DNA from: Burkholderiaceae bacterium | GTDB taxonomy: Bacteria > Pseudomonadota > Gammaproteobacteria > Burkholderiales > Burkholderiaceae | Direction: 5' to 3' | Length of the DNA stretch: 7,410 bases | Assembly: GCA_022701965.1 (NCBI GenBank) | Contig: JAKONL010000087.1 | Coordinates: forward strand, 1-7,410 | Shown: one piece after another, positions 1-7,161 of the stretch | Layout: each line of letters begins with the position of its first letter | How positions within the stretch are numbered: position 1 is the first letter of the stretch | Translations under genes and position numbers: made by a program | Notes under the pieces: generated by a model | What the model saw: only the letters and a program-made list of their open reading frames with translations | Told to the model about the DNA's origin: nothing | Databases searched by the model: none

Positions 1-247
1 CGCTGTCGCGGTAGTCGCAGGCGCCGGCCAGCGACGGGGCGATGTCGCGCCACATCGAGAGCGAGCGCAGGCTCAGCGCGAGTTCGGCCGGGTTGTCGTC
101 CATCACGACGAGGTGGCCCATGCCCGCGGCGGTCGCGCCGCCTCGCCGGTCGTCGAGGACCAGCACGTCGAGGCCGGCCAGCGCCAGCGCGTGCGCGCAG
201 GCCGCGCCGACGATGCCGGCTCCGACGACGATGATGTCGGCGTCCAT
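1..247 (-). CDS. FAD-dependent D-amino-acid oxidoreductase, N-terminal part (probable cis-4-hydroxy-D-proline dehydrogenase/oxidase)
   Basis: Only the first 82 codons are present; the gene runs off the left edge. The protein opens with a Rossmann dinucleotide-binding fold: strand DIIVVG, the glycine motif GAGIVG at residues 9-14, a helix rich in Ala and Leu, and a second strand ending in the acidic pair LDD at about residues 31-33, where the FAD ribose is normally held. A GGATAAGMGH stretch at residues 36-45 follows. This start is typical of DadA/glycine-oxidase-like flavoproteins. The ATG is 2 nt after the epimerase stop, with no strong ribosome binding site of its own, so translational coupling is likely. 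In hydroxyproline catabolism a flavoenzyme oxidises cis-4-hydroxy-D-proline to pyrroline-4-hydroxy-2-carboxylate, and that role is inferred from position next to the epimerase. The fold is clear. The substrate could also be another D-amino acid or D-proline, because the substrate-binding part is outside the window. Confidence 0.85.
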   Translation of the reverse strand, partial: MDADIIVVGAGIVGAACAHALALAGLDVLVLDDRRGGATAAGMGHLVVMDDNPAELALSLRSLSMWRDIAPSLAGACDYRDS

Positions 248-249
248 GC

Positions 250-1185
250 TCAGAGCCGGATGCCCCAGCCGAAGGGGTCGCCCGCCTCGATCAGCAACGT
301 CGCCTCGGCGCTCATGTGGGCGCGGCCCCGGATCGTAGGAATCACCCGGCCCGCCTCGCCGTGGACGTAGCTGGCCTCGAATTCGCTGCCGATCACGCTG
401 GCCTGGCGCCAGACCTCGCCGGGTTGCAGCTTGCCGTCGGCCGCCAGGCAGGCGATCTTGGCGCTGGTGCCGGTGCCGCACGGCGAGCGGTCGTAGGCGT
501 TGCCCGGACACAGCACGAAGCTGCGGCTGTCGGCGACCGTGTCGTCGGCGAACAGCTCGACGTGGTCGATCTCCGCGCCCCCCGCGCCGGTGATGCCTTG
601 TGAAGCGAGCGCCTCGCGCACCGTGCCGGCGTAGGAGGTGAGGGCGGCCAGATGGCCGCTGTCGACCCGCTGGCCGTGATCGCTGCACAGGAAGAACCAG
701 TTGCCGCCCCAGGCCACGTCGCCCGACACCACGGCACCGTCGCCGAGCGCCACCTGCACGCGGTGGAGGTGGCGGTACGCGGGCACGTTGCGCACGCTCA
801 CCGCGCCGTCTTCGTGCAGCGTCGCCGTGACGGTGCCGACCGGCGTCTCGATGCGGTGCTCGCCCGGTGCGATGCGACCCATGTGCGCCAGCGTGACGAC
901 CAGGCCGATCGTGCCGTGGCCGCACATCCCGAGGTAGCCGCTGTTGTTGAAGAAGATCACGCCGGCGGCGGCGTCCGGCGAGACCGGCTCGCACAGCAGC
1001 GCGCCGACGATCACGTCGCTGCCGCGCGGCTCCAGCACGGTGGCGCAGCGCCACGCGTCGTGATCGCGCGCCAGCACCGCGCAGCGCTCGGCCATGCTGC
1101 CGCGGCCGAGGTCGGGAAAGCCGCCGACCACGAGTCGGGTGGGTTCGCCGCCCGTGTGCGAGTCGATGACCTCGATGCGTTGCAT
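250..1185 (-). CDS. lhpA: 4-hydroxyproline 2-epimerase (proline racemase family)
   Basis: A complete 311-residue cytosolic enzyme, the usual size for the family. It would interconvert trans-4-hydroxy-L-proline and cis-4-hydroxy-D-proline without cofactor, the first step of hydroxyproline breakdown. Both catalytic cysteines are visible: C88 in the MCGHG motif and C236 in the SPCGTGTSA motif, with H90 and D232 also in the conserved places. Having Cys at both sites marks a racemase/epimerase; trans-3-hydroxy-L-proline dehydratases of the same family have Thr at the second site. The N-terminal [11 protein letters not shown] motif (residues 7-17) is also typical. The ATG at 1185 is 16 nt after the stop of the binding-protein gene, behind a weak purine-rich site. 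The stop is 2 nt before the flavoenzyme start. Proline racemase is the main alternative, but the flavoenzyme and DapA-like neighbours favour hydroxyproline. The symbol follows Pseudomonas usage; other organisms use hypRE or similar. Confidence 0.92.
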   Translation of the reverse strand: MQRIEVIDSHTGGEPTRLVVGGFPDLGRGSMAERCAVLARDHDAWRCATVLEPRGSDVIVGALLCEPVSPDAAAGVIFFNNSGYLGMCGHGTIGLVVTLAHMGRIAPGEHRIETPVGTVTATLHEDGAVSVRNVPAYRHLHRVQVALGDGAVVSGDVAWGGNWFFLCSDHGQRVDSGHLAALTSYAGTVREALASQGITGAGGAEIDHVELFADDTVADSRSFVLCPGNAYDRSPCGTGTSAKIACLAADGKLQPGEVWRQASVIGSEFEASYVHGEAGRVIPTIRGRAHMSAEATLLIEAGDPFGWGIRL

Positions 1186-1201
1186 TCGGTGCCGTCCCGT
1201 T

Positions 1202-2335
1202 TCAGTAGCTCGCCAGCGGAACCGGTACCGCGTTCTTGAACGTGAAGACCGTGATCGGCGCCTGCTTCATGTTGCCCTTCTCGTCGTAGGCATAGGTCGC
1301 CGCGACGCCCTTGTAGGAGGTCCTGTAGATCTCCGCGCCCACCTTGTCGGGGTCGATGGAGCCGGCCTTCTGCATCGACTGGCCGATGAACATCAGCTGG
1401 TCGTAGTAGGAGGCGGCGTAGGCGTCTGCATCGACGTTGAAGCGCTGCTTGAATTTGGCCTTGAACGCCGGACCGGACGCGGCTTTCTCGAGGATCGACC
1501 CGCCCTGGGCGCAGAACACCAGGTCGTTGACCGCGTCGCCGCCGAGCTTGCCGGTGACCGGGCTGCAGACGGTGTCGCCGCCGAGCAGCTTGCCGGGCAC
1601 GGTGAGCTGCTTCATCTGTCGCGCCATGGGCGCGGCCTGCGGCGCATAGCCGCCGAAGAAGATCGCCTCCGGCGCCTTGGCCTTCATGTTGGTCAGGATG
1701 GCGGTGAAGTCGACCGCCTTGTCGGTGGTGAATTCCTGCGCGACCACGGTGAGGCCCTGGGTCTTCGCCTCCTTGGTGAATTCCTCGGCCAGGCCCTGGC
1801 CGAAGGCGGTGCGGTCGTCGATGACGCCGACCTTCTTCACGTTGAGCACCTTGGCCGCGTAGACGGCCATGGCACCGCCGATCTGGTTGTCGCTGGCGAT
1901 GATGCGGAACAGGTTCTTGTAGCCGCCCTGGGTGACCTTGGGATTGGTGCCCACGGTCGAGAGCAGCACGCCGCCTTCGTTGTAGACCCGCGAGGCCGGA
2001 ATGGCCACGCCGGAGCAGTACGGCCCCATGACGAACTTGACGCCGTCGTCGACGAACTTCTGCGCCACGGCCACGCCGCTCTTGGCGTCGCACTGGTCGT
2101 CCTCGGAGACGAGCTCGAACTTCAGCGTCCTGCCGCCGACGGCGATCTTCTTCGCGTTGAGCTCCTCCACCGCCAGGCGCAGGCCGTTCTCGTTGTCCTT
2201 GCCGGCGAAGGCGTTGGCGCCGGACAGCGGGCCGCTGTGGCCGATCTTCACGACCTGTTCCTGCGCGCCCGCGTGGCCCGCGAAAGCGAGTGCCATCAGG
2301 CCGACGAGCGGAATCATTCTGGATTGCGTGTTCAT
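1202..2335 (-). CDS. Branched-chain-type (Liv/HAAT) amino acid ABC transporter, periplasmic substrate-binding protein
   Basis: A complete 377-residue secreted protein of the LivJ/LivK type (Peripla_BP_6 fold). Residues 1-24 form a signal peptide: a short N-region with R6, a hydrophobic core, and probable cleavage after AGA24 before QEQ. The mature start [12 protein letters not shown] is the classic first strand and loop of this family, and [17 protein letters not shown] near residues 310-326 matches its C-terminal part. C82 and C107 match the disulfide pair of E. coli LivJ; C257 and C275 could form a second one. The ATG at 2335 has AGGAG 5 nt upstream (2341-2345) and directly precedes the signal peptide, so the start is well supported; the longer open frame upstream is not coding. 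No permease or ATPase gene lies in the window. From the operon I infer that it captures hydroxyproline or a related imino acid, but the sequence alone does not exclude branched-chain amino acids. Confidence 0.95.
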   Translation of the reverse strand: MNTQSRMIPLVGLMALAFAGHAGAQEQVVKIGHSGPLSGANAFAGKDNENGLRLAVEELNAKKIAVGGRTLKFELVSEDDQCDAKSGVAVAQKFVDDGVKFVMGPYCSGVAIPASRVYNEGGVLLSTVGTNPKVTQGGYKNLFRIIASDNQIGGAMAVYAAKVLNVKKVGVIDDRTAFGQGLAEEFTKEAKTQGLTVVAQEFTTDKAVDFTAILTNMKAKAPEAIFFGGYAPQAAPMARQMKQLTVPGKLLGGDTVCSPVTGKLGGDAVNDLVFCAQGGSILEKAASGPAFKAKFKQRFNVDADAYAASYYDQLMFIGQSMQKAGSIDPDKVGAEIYRTSYKGVAATYAYDEKGNMKQAPITVFTFKNAVPVPLASY

Positions 2336-2379
2336 GTTTGCTCCTGGAGTGGGTGCCGTCAGAAAAACGACGACGACTT
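2336..2379 (-). promoter_or_regulatory. Short intercistronic gap with ribosome binding site of the binding-protein gene
   Basis: This 44-nt gap separates the deaminase stop (TAA) from the binding-protein ATG. On the minus strand it contains AGGAG at 2345-2341, 5 nt before the start codon. The octamer CTCCAGGA of this site also occurs before the deaminase start, where AGGAA lies at 3323-3319, 6 nt before its ATG. I see no hairpin with a T-run that would separate the two genes, which supports a single transcript. Confidence 0.7.
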
Positions 2380-3312
2380 TTACATCACCGACCGGTACTG
2401 GGCAGGGCGCGAATCGAGCGCTTTCTGAACGATCTTTTCGATAAGTGCGCGCTCCTCGCCGATCAGCGGCAGACGCGGACGGCGCATGTGCTCGGTGCCG
2501 ACGCCGGCGAGCAGGTCGATCAGCTTGAGGTTCTGCACCAGCTTGGTCGACACGTCCAGGTGCAGCATCGGCGTCATCCACTGGTAGAGCGGCAGCGCCT
2601 CGGCGAAGCGGCCGGCCTTCATCAGGTCGTAGAGGGCCACGGTCTCGCGCGGAAAGGCGCAACCCACGCCCGCGAGCAGGCCGTCGGCACCGAGCGCGAG
2701 CGCCTCGTAGGCGAGGTCGTCCACGCCGCAGAAGATCTGGTAGCGGTTGCCCAGCAGGATGCGCAGGTCGGTGATGCGGCGGATGTTGTCGGTGCTCTCC
2801 TTGATGGCGGCGATCCACTTGCAGTCGGCCAGCTCCAGCATGTGCTCGGGCTTGAGGTCGACGCGGTACGCAACGGGGTTGTTGTAGACCATCACTGGCT
2901 TCTGGGCCGCCTCGGCCATGGTGCGCACGTTCTGCATGGCCTCGCGGGCGTCGGCGACGTAGATCACCGACGGCATGACCATGTAGCCGGCGACGCCCAG
3001 CGCGTTGGCGCCCTCGATGTAGCGCAACGCGTCGCGCGTGCGGGTCTCCGACACGTTCGCGAGTACCGGGATGCGGCCGTCGGCGGCTTCCAGCGCGATC
3101 TTCGCGACGGTCAGTTTCTCCTCCAGCGACAGCGTGCTGGCTTCGCCGAGCGAGCCGCAGGTGACCAGGCCGTGGATGCCGTTCCTGATCTGGAAGTCGA
3201 TGTGGCGGGCGGTGCCCTCGGCATCGATGCTCTCGTCGGCATGGAACTTGGTCGTGATGGCGGGAAAGATGCCTTCCCAGGGTTTGTCGGTGGCGAAGCT
3301 GGAGGCGGTCAT
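2380..3312 (-). CDS. DapA/N-acetylneuraminate lyase family protein, probable pyrroline-4-hydroxy-2-carboxylate deaminase
   Basis: A complete 310-residue cytosolic protein of the class I aldolase (TIM barrel) family that includes dihydrodipicolinate synthase. The Schiff-base lysine is K171 in the IAAIKES strand. The conserved active-site tyrosine is Y143 in MVYNNP. The GSLGEASTLSLEEK segment (residues 53-66) matches the phosphate/carboxylate-binding GxxGE motif that contacts the keto-acid end. In hydroxyproline catabolism a member of this family (LhpC in Pseudomonas, HypD in Sinorhizobium) converts pyrroline-4-hydroxy-2-carboxylate to 2-oxoglutarate semialdehyde and ammonia. I assign that role because the gene leads an operon with the epimerase and a flavoenzyme. 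It is unlikely to be the lysine-pathway DapA, given this context and its extended N-terminus before the first barrel strand. The ATG at 3312 has AGGAA 6 nt upstream, and open reading upstream of it lies in the intergenic region. A keto-sugar-acid aldolase or dehydratase is the main alternative. Confidence 0.82.
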   Translation of the reverse strand: MTASSFATDKPWEGIFPAITTKFHADESIDAEGTARHIDFQIRNGIHGLVTCGSLGEASTLSLEEKLTVAKIALEAADGRIPVLANVSETRTRDALRYIEGANALGVAGYMVMPSVIYVADAREAMQNVRTMAEAAQKPVMVYNNPVAYRVDLKPEHMLELADCKWIAAIKESTDNIRRITDLRILLGNRYQIFCGVDDLAYEALALGADGLLAGVGCAFPRETVALYDLMKAGRFAEALPLYQWMTPMLHLDVSTKLVQNLKLIDLLAGVGTEHMRRPRLPLIGEERALIEKIVQKALDSRPAQYRSVM

Positions 3313-3353
3313 GGGCGGTTCCTGGAGCGGGGAGGGTGACGTGACGAAGGATC

Positions 3354-3384
3354 TAAATATATTTGCAAGATATTGAAGATATCC
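3354..3384 (-). promoter_or_regulatory. AT-rich candidate promoter/operator of the hydroxyproline operon
   Basis: An AT-rich island in otherwise GC-rich DNA, 42-72 nt upstream of the deaminase ATG. Read on the plus strand it holds three overlapping patterns. The first is an imperfect 19-bp dyad at 3356-3374 (arms AATATATTT and AATATCTTG when read inward on each strand, 7 of 9 matching). The second is a perfect GATAT-N5-ATATC dyad at 3369-3383. The third is a direct repeat of AAGATAT at 3367-3373 and 3376-3382, with a 9-bp pitch. On the minus strand TATATT (3361-3356) could serve as a -10 element. The hexamer 17 nt upstream of it, GGATAT, is a poor -35, which would fit activator dependence. 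Which protein binds here, and whether one does, cannot be told from the sequence. Confidence 0.45.
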
Positions 3385-3505
3385 TGGGTGTGGATTAAGC
3401 AGTTCGCGTGCCATGTGGTTCCATTGGTGGAAACCCCGTGTCTGCGTGCCATTCGCCCCGACTTGGGTGTGGCCCGCGCCGTGCGGGTGCGGAGCGCGCA
3501 CCGTT

Positions 3506-3533
3506 TTGACGGGAAAGGCGCTCAACCGATAAT
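3506..3533 (+). promoter_or_regulatory. Sigma-70-type promoter of alaS
   Basis: TTGACG at 3506-3511 is followed after 16 nt by GATAAT at 3528-3533; each hexamer matches its consensus at five of six positions. Transcription would begin near 3540 and leave a leader of about 49 nt before the alaS ATG at 3589. The promoter lies inside an open frame that continues in phase with alaS from 3373, so upstream in-frame ATG codons are not part of the gene. Between this promoter and the AT-rich island, positions 3385-3505 hold no gene. I see there only small dyads (TTCCA-N4-TGGAA at 3419-3432 and CCCGC-N5-GCGGG at 3473-3487) of unknown meaning. Confidence 0.7.
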
Positions 3534-3588
3534 GCGGGGTTGTTCCGGTCGCCCTCCGGCCGCTCCATTCCTGAAGACTCTCGACCTC

Positions 3589-6240
3589 ATGACCACGATC
3601 ACGCCCACCGGCGCACCCATGTCCGTCGCGGACATCCGCAAGACCTTCCTCGACTTCTTCGCGTCCAAGGGCCACACGATCGTCGCGTCGAGCCCGCTGG
3701 TGCCGGGCAACGACCCGACGCTGATGTTCACGAACTCCGGCATGGTCCAGTTCAAGGACGTGTTCCTGGGCGAGGACAAGCGCCCCTACGTGCGCGCGAC
3801 CTCCGTCCAGGCCTGCCTGCGGGCCGGCGGCAAGCACAACGACCTGGAAAACGTCGGGTACACCGCGCGCCACCACACCTTCTTCGAGATGCTGGGCAAT
3901 TGGAGCTTCGGCGACTACTTCAAGCGCGAATCGCTCAAGTGGGCCTGGGAACTGCTGACCGAGGTCTACAAGCTGCCGGCCGAGCGTCTGCTCGCCACCG
4001 TCTACGAGGAAGACGACGAGGCCTTCGACATCTGGACGAAGGAGATCGGCCTGCCGCCCGAGCGCGTGATCCGCATCGGCGACAACAAGGGCGGTCGCTA
4101 CAAGTCCGACAACTTCTGGATGATGGCCGACACCGGCCCGTGCGGCCCGTGCAGCGAGATCTTCTACGACCACGGTCCGCACATCGCCGGCGGCCCGCCC
4201 GGCAGCCCCGAGGAGGATGGCGACCGCTTCATCGAGATCTGGAACAACGTGTTCATGCAGTTCGACATGGCCGCCGACGGCAGCGTCACGAAACTGCCCG
4301 CGCCTTGCGTCGATACCGGCATGGGACTGGAGCGCCTGGCCGCCATCCTGCAGCACGTGCACAGCAACTACGAGATCGACCTGTTCGACGCGCTGGTCAA
4401 GGCCGCCGCCCGCGAGACCGGCACGACCGACCTCGGCAACAACAGCCTGCGCGTGATCGCCGACCACATCCGCGCCACCGCGTTCCTCGTGACCGACGGC
4501 GTGATCCCGTCGAACGAGGGCCGCGGCTACGTGCAGCGCCGCATCGTGCGCCGCGCGATCCGCCACGGCTACAAGCTCGGGCAGAAGAAGCCGTTCTTCC
4601 ACAAGCTGGTGCCCGACCTGGTGGCGCTGATGGGCGATGCGTATCCGAAGCTGGTGGCGGACGAGGCGCGGATCACGGCCGTGCTGAAGTCGGAGGAGGA
4701 GCGGTTCTTCGAGACCCTGGCCAACGGCATGGAGATCCTCGACGCGGCCCTGGCCGGAGATGCGAAGACGCTGCCCGGCGACGTCGCCTTCAAGCTGCAC
4801 GACACCTTCGGCTTTCCGCTCGACCTGTCGGCCGACGTCTGCCGCGAACGCGGCGTGAGCGTCGACGAAGCCGGCTTCAACGCCGCCATGGAAAAGCAGA
4901 AGGCGGCCGGTCGCGCCGCCGGCAAGTTCAAGATGGACCGCAACGTCGACTACGCCGGCAGCGGCAACGTCTTCACCGGCTACGAGCATCTGGAAGAACA
5001 GGCGACGGTCGTCGCGCTGTACTTCGAAGGCACTTCGGTGCAGCAGCTGGCTGAAGGGCAGTCCGGCATCGTCGTGCTCGACACCACGCCGTTCTATTCG
5101 GAGAGCGGCGGCCAGGTCGGCGACCAGGGCACGATCGGCGCCGAGGGCGTGCAGTTCGGCGTCGAGGACACGCAGAAGATCAAGTCCGATGTTTTCGGCC
5201 ATCACGGCACGCAGGTGCAGGGCACGCTCAGGGTCGGCGATGCCGTCGCTGCCGCGGTCGACGGCGAGCGCCGGCACGCCACGCAGCGCAACCACAGCGT
5301 GACCCACCTGATGCACAAGGCGCTGCGAGAGGTGCTCGGCGCGCACGTGCAGCAGAAGGGCTCGCTGGTCGATGCCGACAAGACGCGCTTCGACTTCGCG
5401 CACGGCGCGGGCGTCACGCCCGCCCAGGTGTTGGAGATCGAGAAGCGTGTGAACGCCGAGATCCTGCTGAACGAGCCGACCGTGATCCGCACGATGGCCA
5501 TCGAGGAGGCGCAGAAGACCGGCGCGATGATGCTGTTCGGCGAGAAGTACGGCGAGAGCGTGCGCGTGATCGACATCGGCACGAGCCGCGAACTCTGCGG
5601 CGGCACGCACGTGCGGCGCACCGGCGACATCGGCCTGTTCAAGGTGACGAGCGAAGGCGGCGTGGCCGCGGGCGTGCGGCGCATCGAGGCGGTGACCGGC
5701 GAACGCGCGCTGGCCTATCTGCAGGAACTCGAATCGACCGTGCAGAGCGTGGCTGCGACGCTGAAGACGCCACCGGTCGAGGTGCAGACGCGTCTGGCGC
5801 AGATGATGGACCAGGTGAAAGCGCTGGAGCGCGAGATCGGCGCGCTCAAGGGCAAGCTGGCGTCGTCGAAGGGCGACGAGCTCGTCACGCAGGCGATCGA
5901 CGTCGGCGGCATCAAGCTGCTGGTGGCGAAGCTCGACGGCGGCGATGCGAAGACGCTGCGCGACACCATGGACAAGCTCAAGGACAAGCTGAAGAACGCG
6001 GTGATCGTGCTGGCCGTGGCCGACGGCGCCAAGGTGCAGATCGCGGCGGGCGTGACGGCCGATGCGGTCGGCAAGGTCAAGGCCGGCGAGCTGGTCAACT
6101 TCGTCGCGCAGCAGGTCGGCGGCAAGGGTGGCGGCAAGGCGGACATGGCGATGGCCGGCGGCACCGATGCGGGCGCGCTGCCGGCGGCGCTGGCCTCCGT
6201 GCACGGCTGGGTGACCGAACGGGTGAGCGAACGCGCCTGA
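3589..6240 (+). CDS. alaS: Alanyl-tRNA synthetase (alanine--tRNA ligase)
   Basis: A complete 883-residue cytosolic class II synthetase that charges tRNA-Ala with alanine and hydrolyses mischarged Ser- and Gly-tRNA-Ala. The length is close to the 876 residues of the E. coli enzyme. The catalytic core opens with [12 protein letters not shown]. It contains motif 2 around residues 69-96 (RATSVQ through the [17 protein letters not shown] region) and motif 3 GMGLER at 244-249. The editing domain carries the zinc-site residues H569 and H573 (NHSVTH) and C670 and H674 (CGGTH). A coiled coil near residues 735-760 leads to the C-Ala domain, which has a glycine-rich [15 protein letters not shown] motif near the end. 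The ATG at 3589 is preferred: it follows a good promoter by about 55 nt. The ATG at 3619 (MSVADIRK) is a possible alternative and would give 873 residues; neither has a strong ribosome binding site. It is a single housekeeping gene, divergent from the catabolic operon, and nothing looks damaged. Confidence 0.98.
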   Translation: MTTITPTGAPMSVADIRKTFLDFFASKGHTIVASSPLVPGNDPTLMFTNSGMVQFKDVFLGEDKRPYVRATSVQACLRAGGKHNDLENVGYTARHHTFFEMLGNWSFGDYFKRESLKWAWELLTEVYKLPAERLLATVYEEDDEAFDIWTKEIGLPPERVIRIGDNKGGRYKSDNFWMMADTGPCGPCSEIFYDHGPHIAGGPPGSPEEDGDRFIEIWNNVFMQFDMAADGSVTKLPAPCVDTGMGLERLAAILQHVHSNYEIDLFDALVKAAARETGTTDLGNNSLRVIADHIRATAFLVTDGVIPSNEGRGYVQRRIVRRAIRHGYKLGQKKPFFHKLVPDLVALMGDAYPKLVADEARITAVLKSEEERFFETLANGMEILDAALAGDAKTLPGDVAFKLHDTFGFPLDLSADVCRERGVSVDEAGFNAAMEKQKAAGRAAGKFKMDRNVDYAGSGNVFTGYEHLEEQATVVALYFEGTSVQQLAEGQSGIVVLDTTPFYSESGGQVGDQGTIGAEGVQFGVEDTQKIKSDVFGHHGTQVQGTLRVGDAVAAAVDGERRHATQRNHSVTHLMHKALREVLGAHVQQKGSLVDADKTRFDFAHGAGVTPAQVLEIEKRVNAEILLNEPTVIRTMAIEEAQKTGAMMLFGEKYGESVRVIDIGTSRELCGGTHVRRTGDIGLFKVTSEGGVAAGVRRIEAVTGERALAYLQELESTVQSVAATLKTPPVEVQTRLAQMMDQVKALEREIGALKGKLASSKGDELVTQAIDVGGIKLLVAKLDGGDAKTLRDTMDKLKDKLKNAVIVLAVADGAKVQIAAGVTADAVGKVKAGELVNFVAQQVGGKGGGKADMAMAGGTDAGALPAALASVHGWVTERVSERA

Positions 6241-6264
6241 CGCGGGCGCCGCTGCGCCGTGTCA
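6238..6264. terminator. Possible bidirectional hairpin at the alaS/response-regulator convergence
   Basis: The 27-nt junction can fold with GGCGC (6245-6249) pairing to GCGCC (6254-6258) around a CGCT loop. After a small asymmetric bulge, TGAC (6238-6241) pairs with GTCA (6261-6264). The outer arms contain the stop codons of the two convergent genes. There is no T-run on either side, so this is not a standard intrinsic terminator, and chance pairing in GC-rich DNA is possible. Confidence 0.3.
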
Positions 6265-7161
6265 GTCGAGCCGCCCGCTCACCAGCGCGGCGGCCGCGGC
6301 CCGGGTCTCCACACCCAGCTTCTCGAAGATGTGCTCCAGGTGCTTGTTCACCGTGCGCGGGCTGGTGCCGAGGATGTCGCCGATGTCCCGGTTGGTCTTG
6401 CCCTTGGCCAGCCAAGAGAGCACCTCGGTCTCGCGCGGCGTGAGGGCGGCATCGGCCAGGCGCGACGAATTGCCCGCGCCGTCGCGCTGGACGGCCAGCA
6501 GCAGCATGGTCTCGCCCAGCGAGGCGACGCCGAGGTTGCGCACCGACAGGCGCGTGCCGGCGGCCGTGACGACGACGGCCGACGCGCCCGGCTGCAGCGC
6601 CGGTGCGATGGTCGCCGGCAGCAGGCCGGGCGCGCTCGGCTCGCCCAGCGAATGCAGCCAGAGCGCGGCCTGCGGCGAACGCCAGGCGATGCGTTCGCGC
6701 GCGTCGACGAAGACCACGCCCATTCCCGCCACGTCGACCGCGTCGCGCGCCATTCGCGTGATGCGGGCGTTGCGCGCGTGCGTGTGCAGCCGTGCCAGTA
6801 CCTCCTGCGCGCGGATCGGCTTGACGACGTAGTCGACGCCGCCGCACTCGAAACCCTCGACCACGTTCGCGGTCTCGGACATGCCGGTCATGAACAGCAC
6901 CGGTATGTGCGCCAGCGCCGGGTCGGCCTTGATGCGCCGGCAGGTATCGAAGCCCGAGAGCCCGGGCATCAGGCAGTCGAGCAGGATCGCGTCGGGCACG
7001 ACGAGTTCGAGGCGCTGCAGGGCGGCGTTGCCGTCGGCCGCGACGAGGACGGTGTAGCCGCTCGCCTCGAGCGTGTCGCACAGCATGCCCAAGCTGCTGG
7101 GGGCGTCGTCCACCACCAGCACCACGGGGCGGTCGGATTCAGTGGTCGAGGGTGTCGGCAT
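6262..7161 (-). CDS. Two-component response regulator: receiver, PAS-like domain, LuxR-type HTH
   Basis: A complete 299-residue cytosolic DNA-binding regulator. Residues 13-130 form a receiver domain. The acidic pair is D18/D19, the phospho-acceptor is D62 in ILLDCLMPG, the conserved Thr is T92 in FMTGM and the Lys is K114 in VVKP, so it should be competent for phosphorylation. Residues about 138-226 look like a PAS domain (MGVVFVDARERIAWRSPQAALWL at the start, a strand MLLLAVQRD at the end). Residues 238-299 are a LuxR/GerE helix-turn-helix: LTPRETEVLSWLAKGKTN, then the recognition helix around SPRTVNKHLEHIFEKLGV. The ATG at 7161 lies 23 nt inside the preceding gene, which suggests coupled translation with a probable partner kinase. 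AAGGCG about 10 nt upstream may serve as its ribosome binding site. Its targets cannot be read from the sequence. It converges with alaS and shows no functional link to it. Confidence 0.93.
   Translation of the reverse strand: MPTPSTTESDRPVVLVVDDAPSSLGMLCDTLEASGYTVLVAADGNAALQRLELVVPDAILLDCLMPGLSGFDTCRRIKADPALAHIPVLFMTGMSETANVVEGFECGGVDYVVKPIRAQEVLARLHTHARNARITRMARDAVDVAGMGVVFVDARERIAWRSPQAALWLHSLGEPSAPGLLPATIAPALQPGASAVVVTAAGTRLSVRNLGVASLGETMLLLAVQRDGAGNSSRLADAALTPRETEVLSWLAKGKTNRDIGDILGTSPRTVNKHLEHIFEKLGVETRAAAAALVSGRLD

Noticed and set aside
250..1185. Assignment as trans-3-hydroxy-L-proline dehydratase.
   Set aside because: That enzyme class carries Thr in place of the second catalytic Cys. 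Here both C88 and C236 are present, as in epimerases and racemases.
1094..2428. A 444-codon plus-strand open frame opposite the binding-protein gene.
   Set aside because: It is the antisense shadow of a gene with a clear family match, signal peptide and ribosome binding site; its own translation shows low-complexity Val/Leu/Arg/Gly composition and no family features.
2336..2818. An N-terminal extension of the binding protein (open frame from 2818).
   Set aside because: The extension overlaps the deaminase in another frame, is Arg-rich, and would bury the signal peptide. The ATG at 2335 has a good ribosome binding site and starts the signal peptide.
3473..3487. A CCCGC-N5-GCGGG hairpin upstream of the alaS promoter as a terminator.
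   Set aside because: It has no T-run, lies between divergent genes with no transcript expected to end there, and such short GC dyads are common by chance in this composition.
3540..3588. A riboswitch, T-box or attenuator in the alaS leader.
   Set aside because: The leader is only about 49 nt, with no stable terminator/antiterminator pair and no T-box sequence visible.
3540..5054. A 504-codon plus-strand frame inside alaS.
   Set aside because: It is the out-of-frame reading of alaS and is extremely Arg-rich. AlaS itself is intact and fully recognisable in the main frame.
2380..6204. A 1274-codon minus-strand open frame running from antisense of alaS through the deaminase.
   Set aside because: Only the last 310 codons (from the ATG at 3312) read as a real protein. 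The part opposite alaS is a His/Ala/Arg/Leu-rich shadow produced by GC-rich third positions of alaS codons, and it crosses both promoters.
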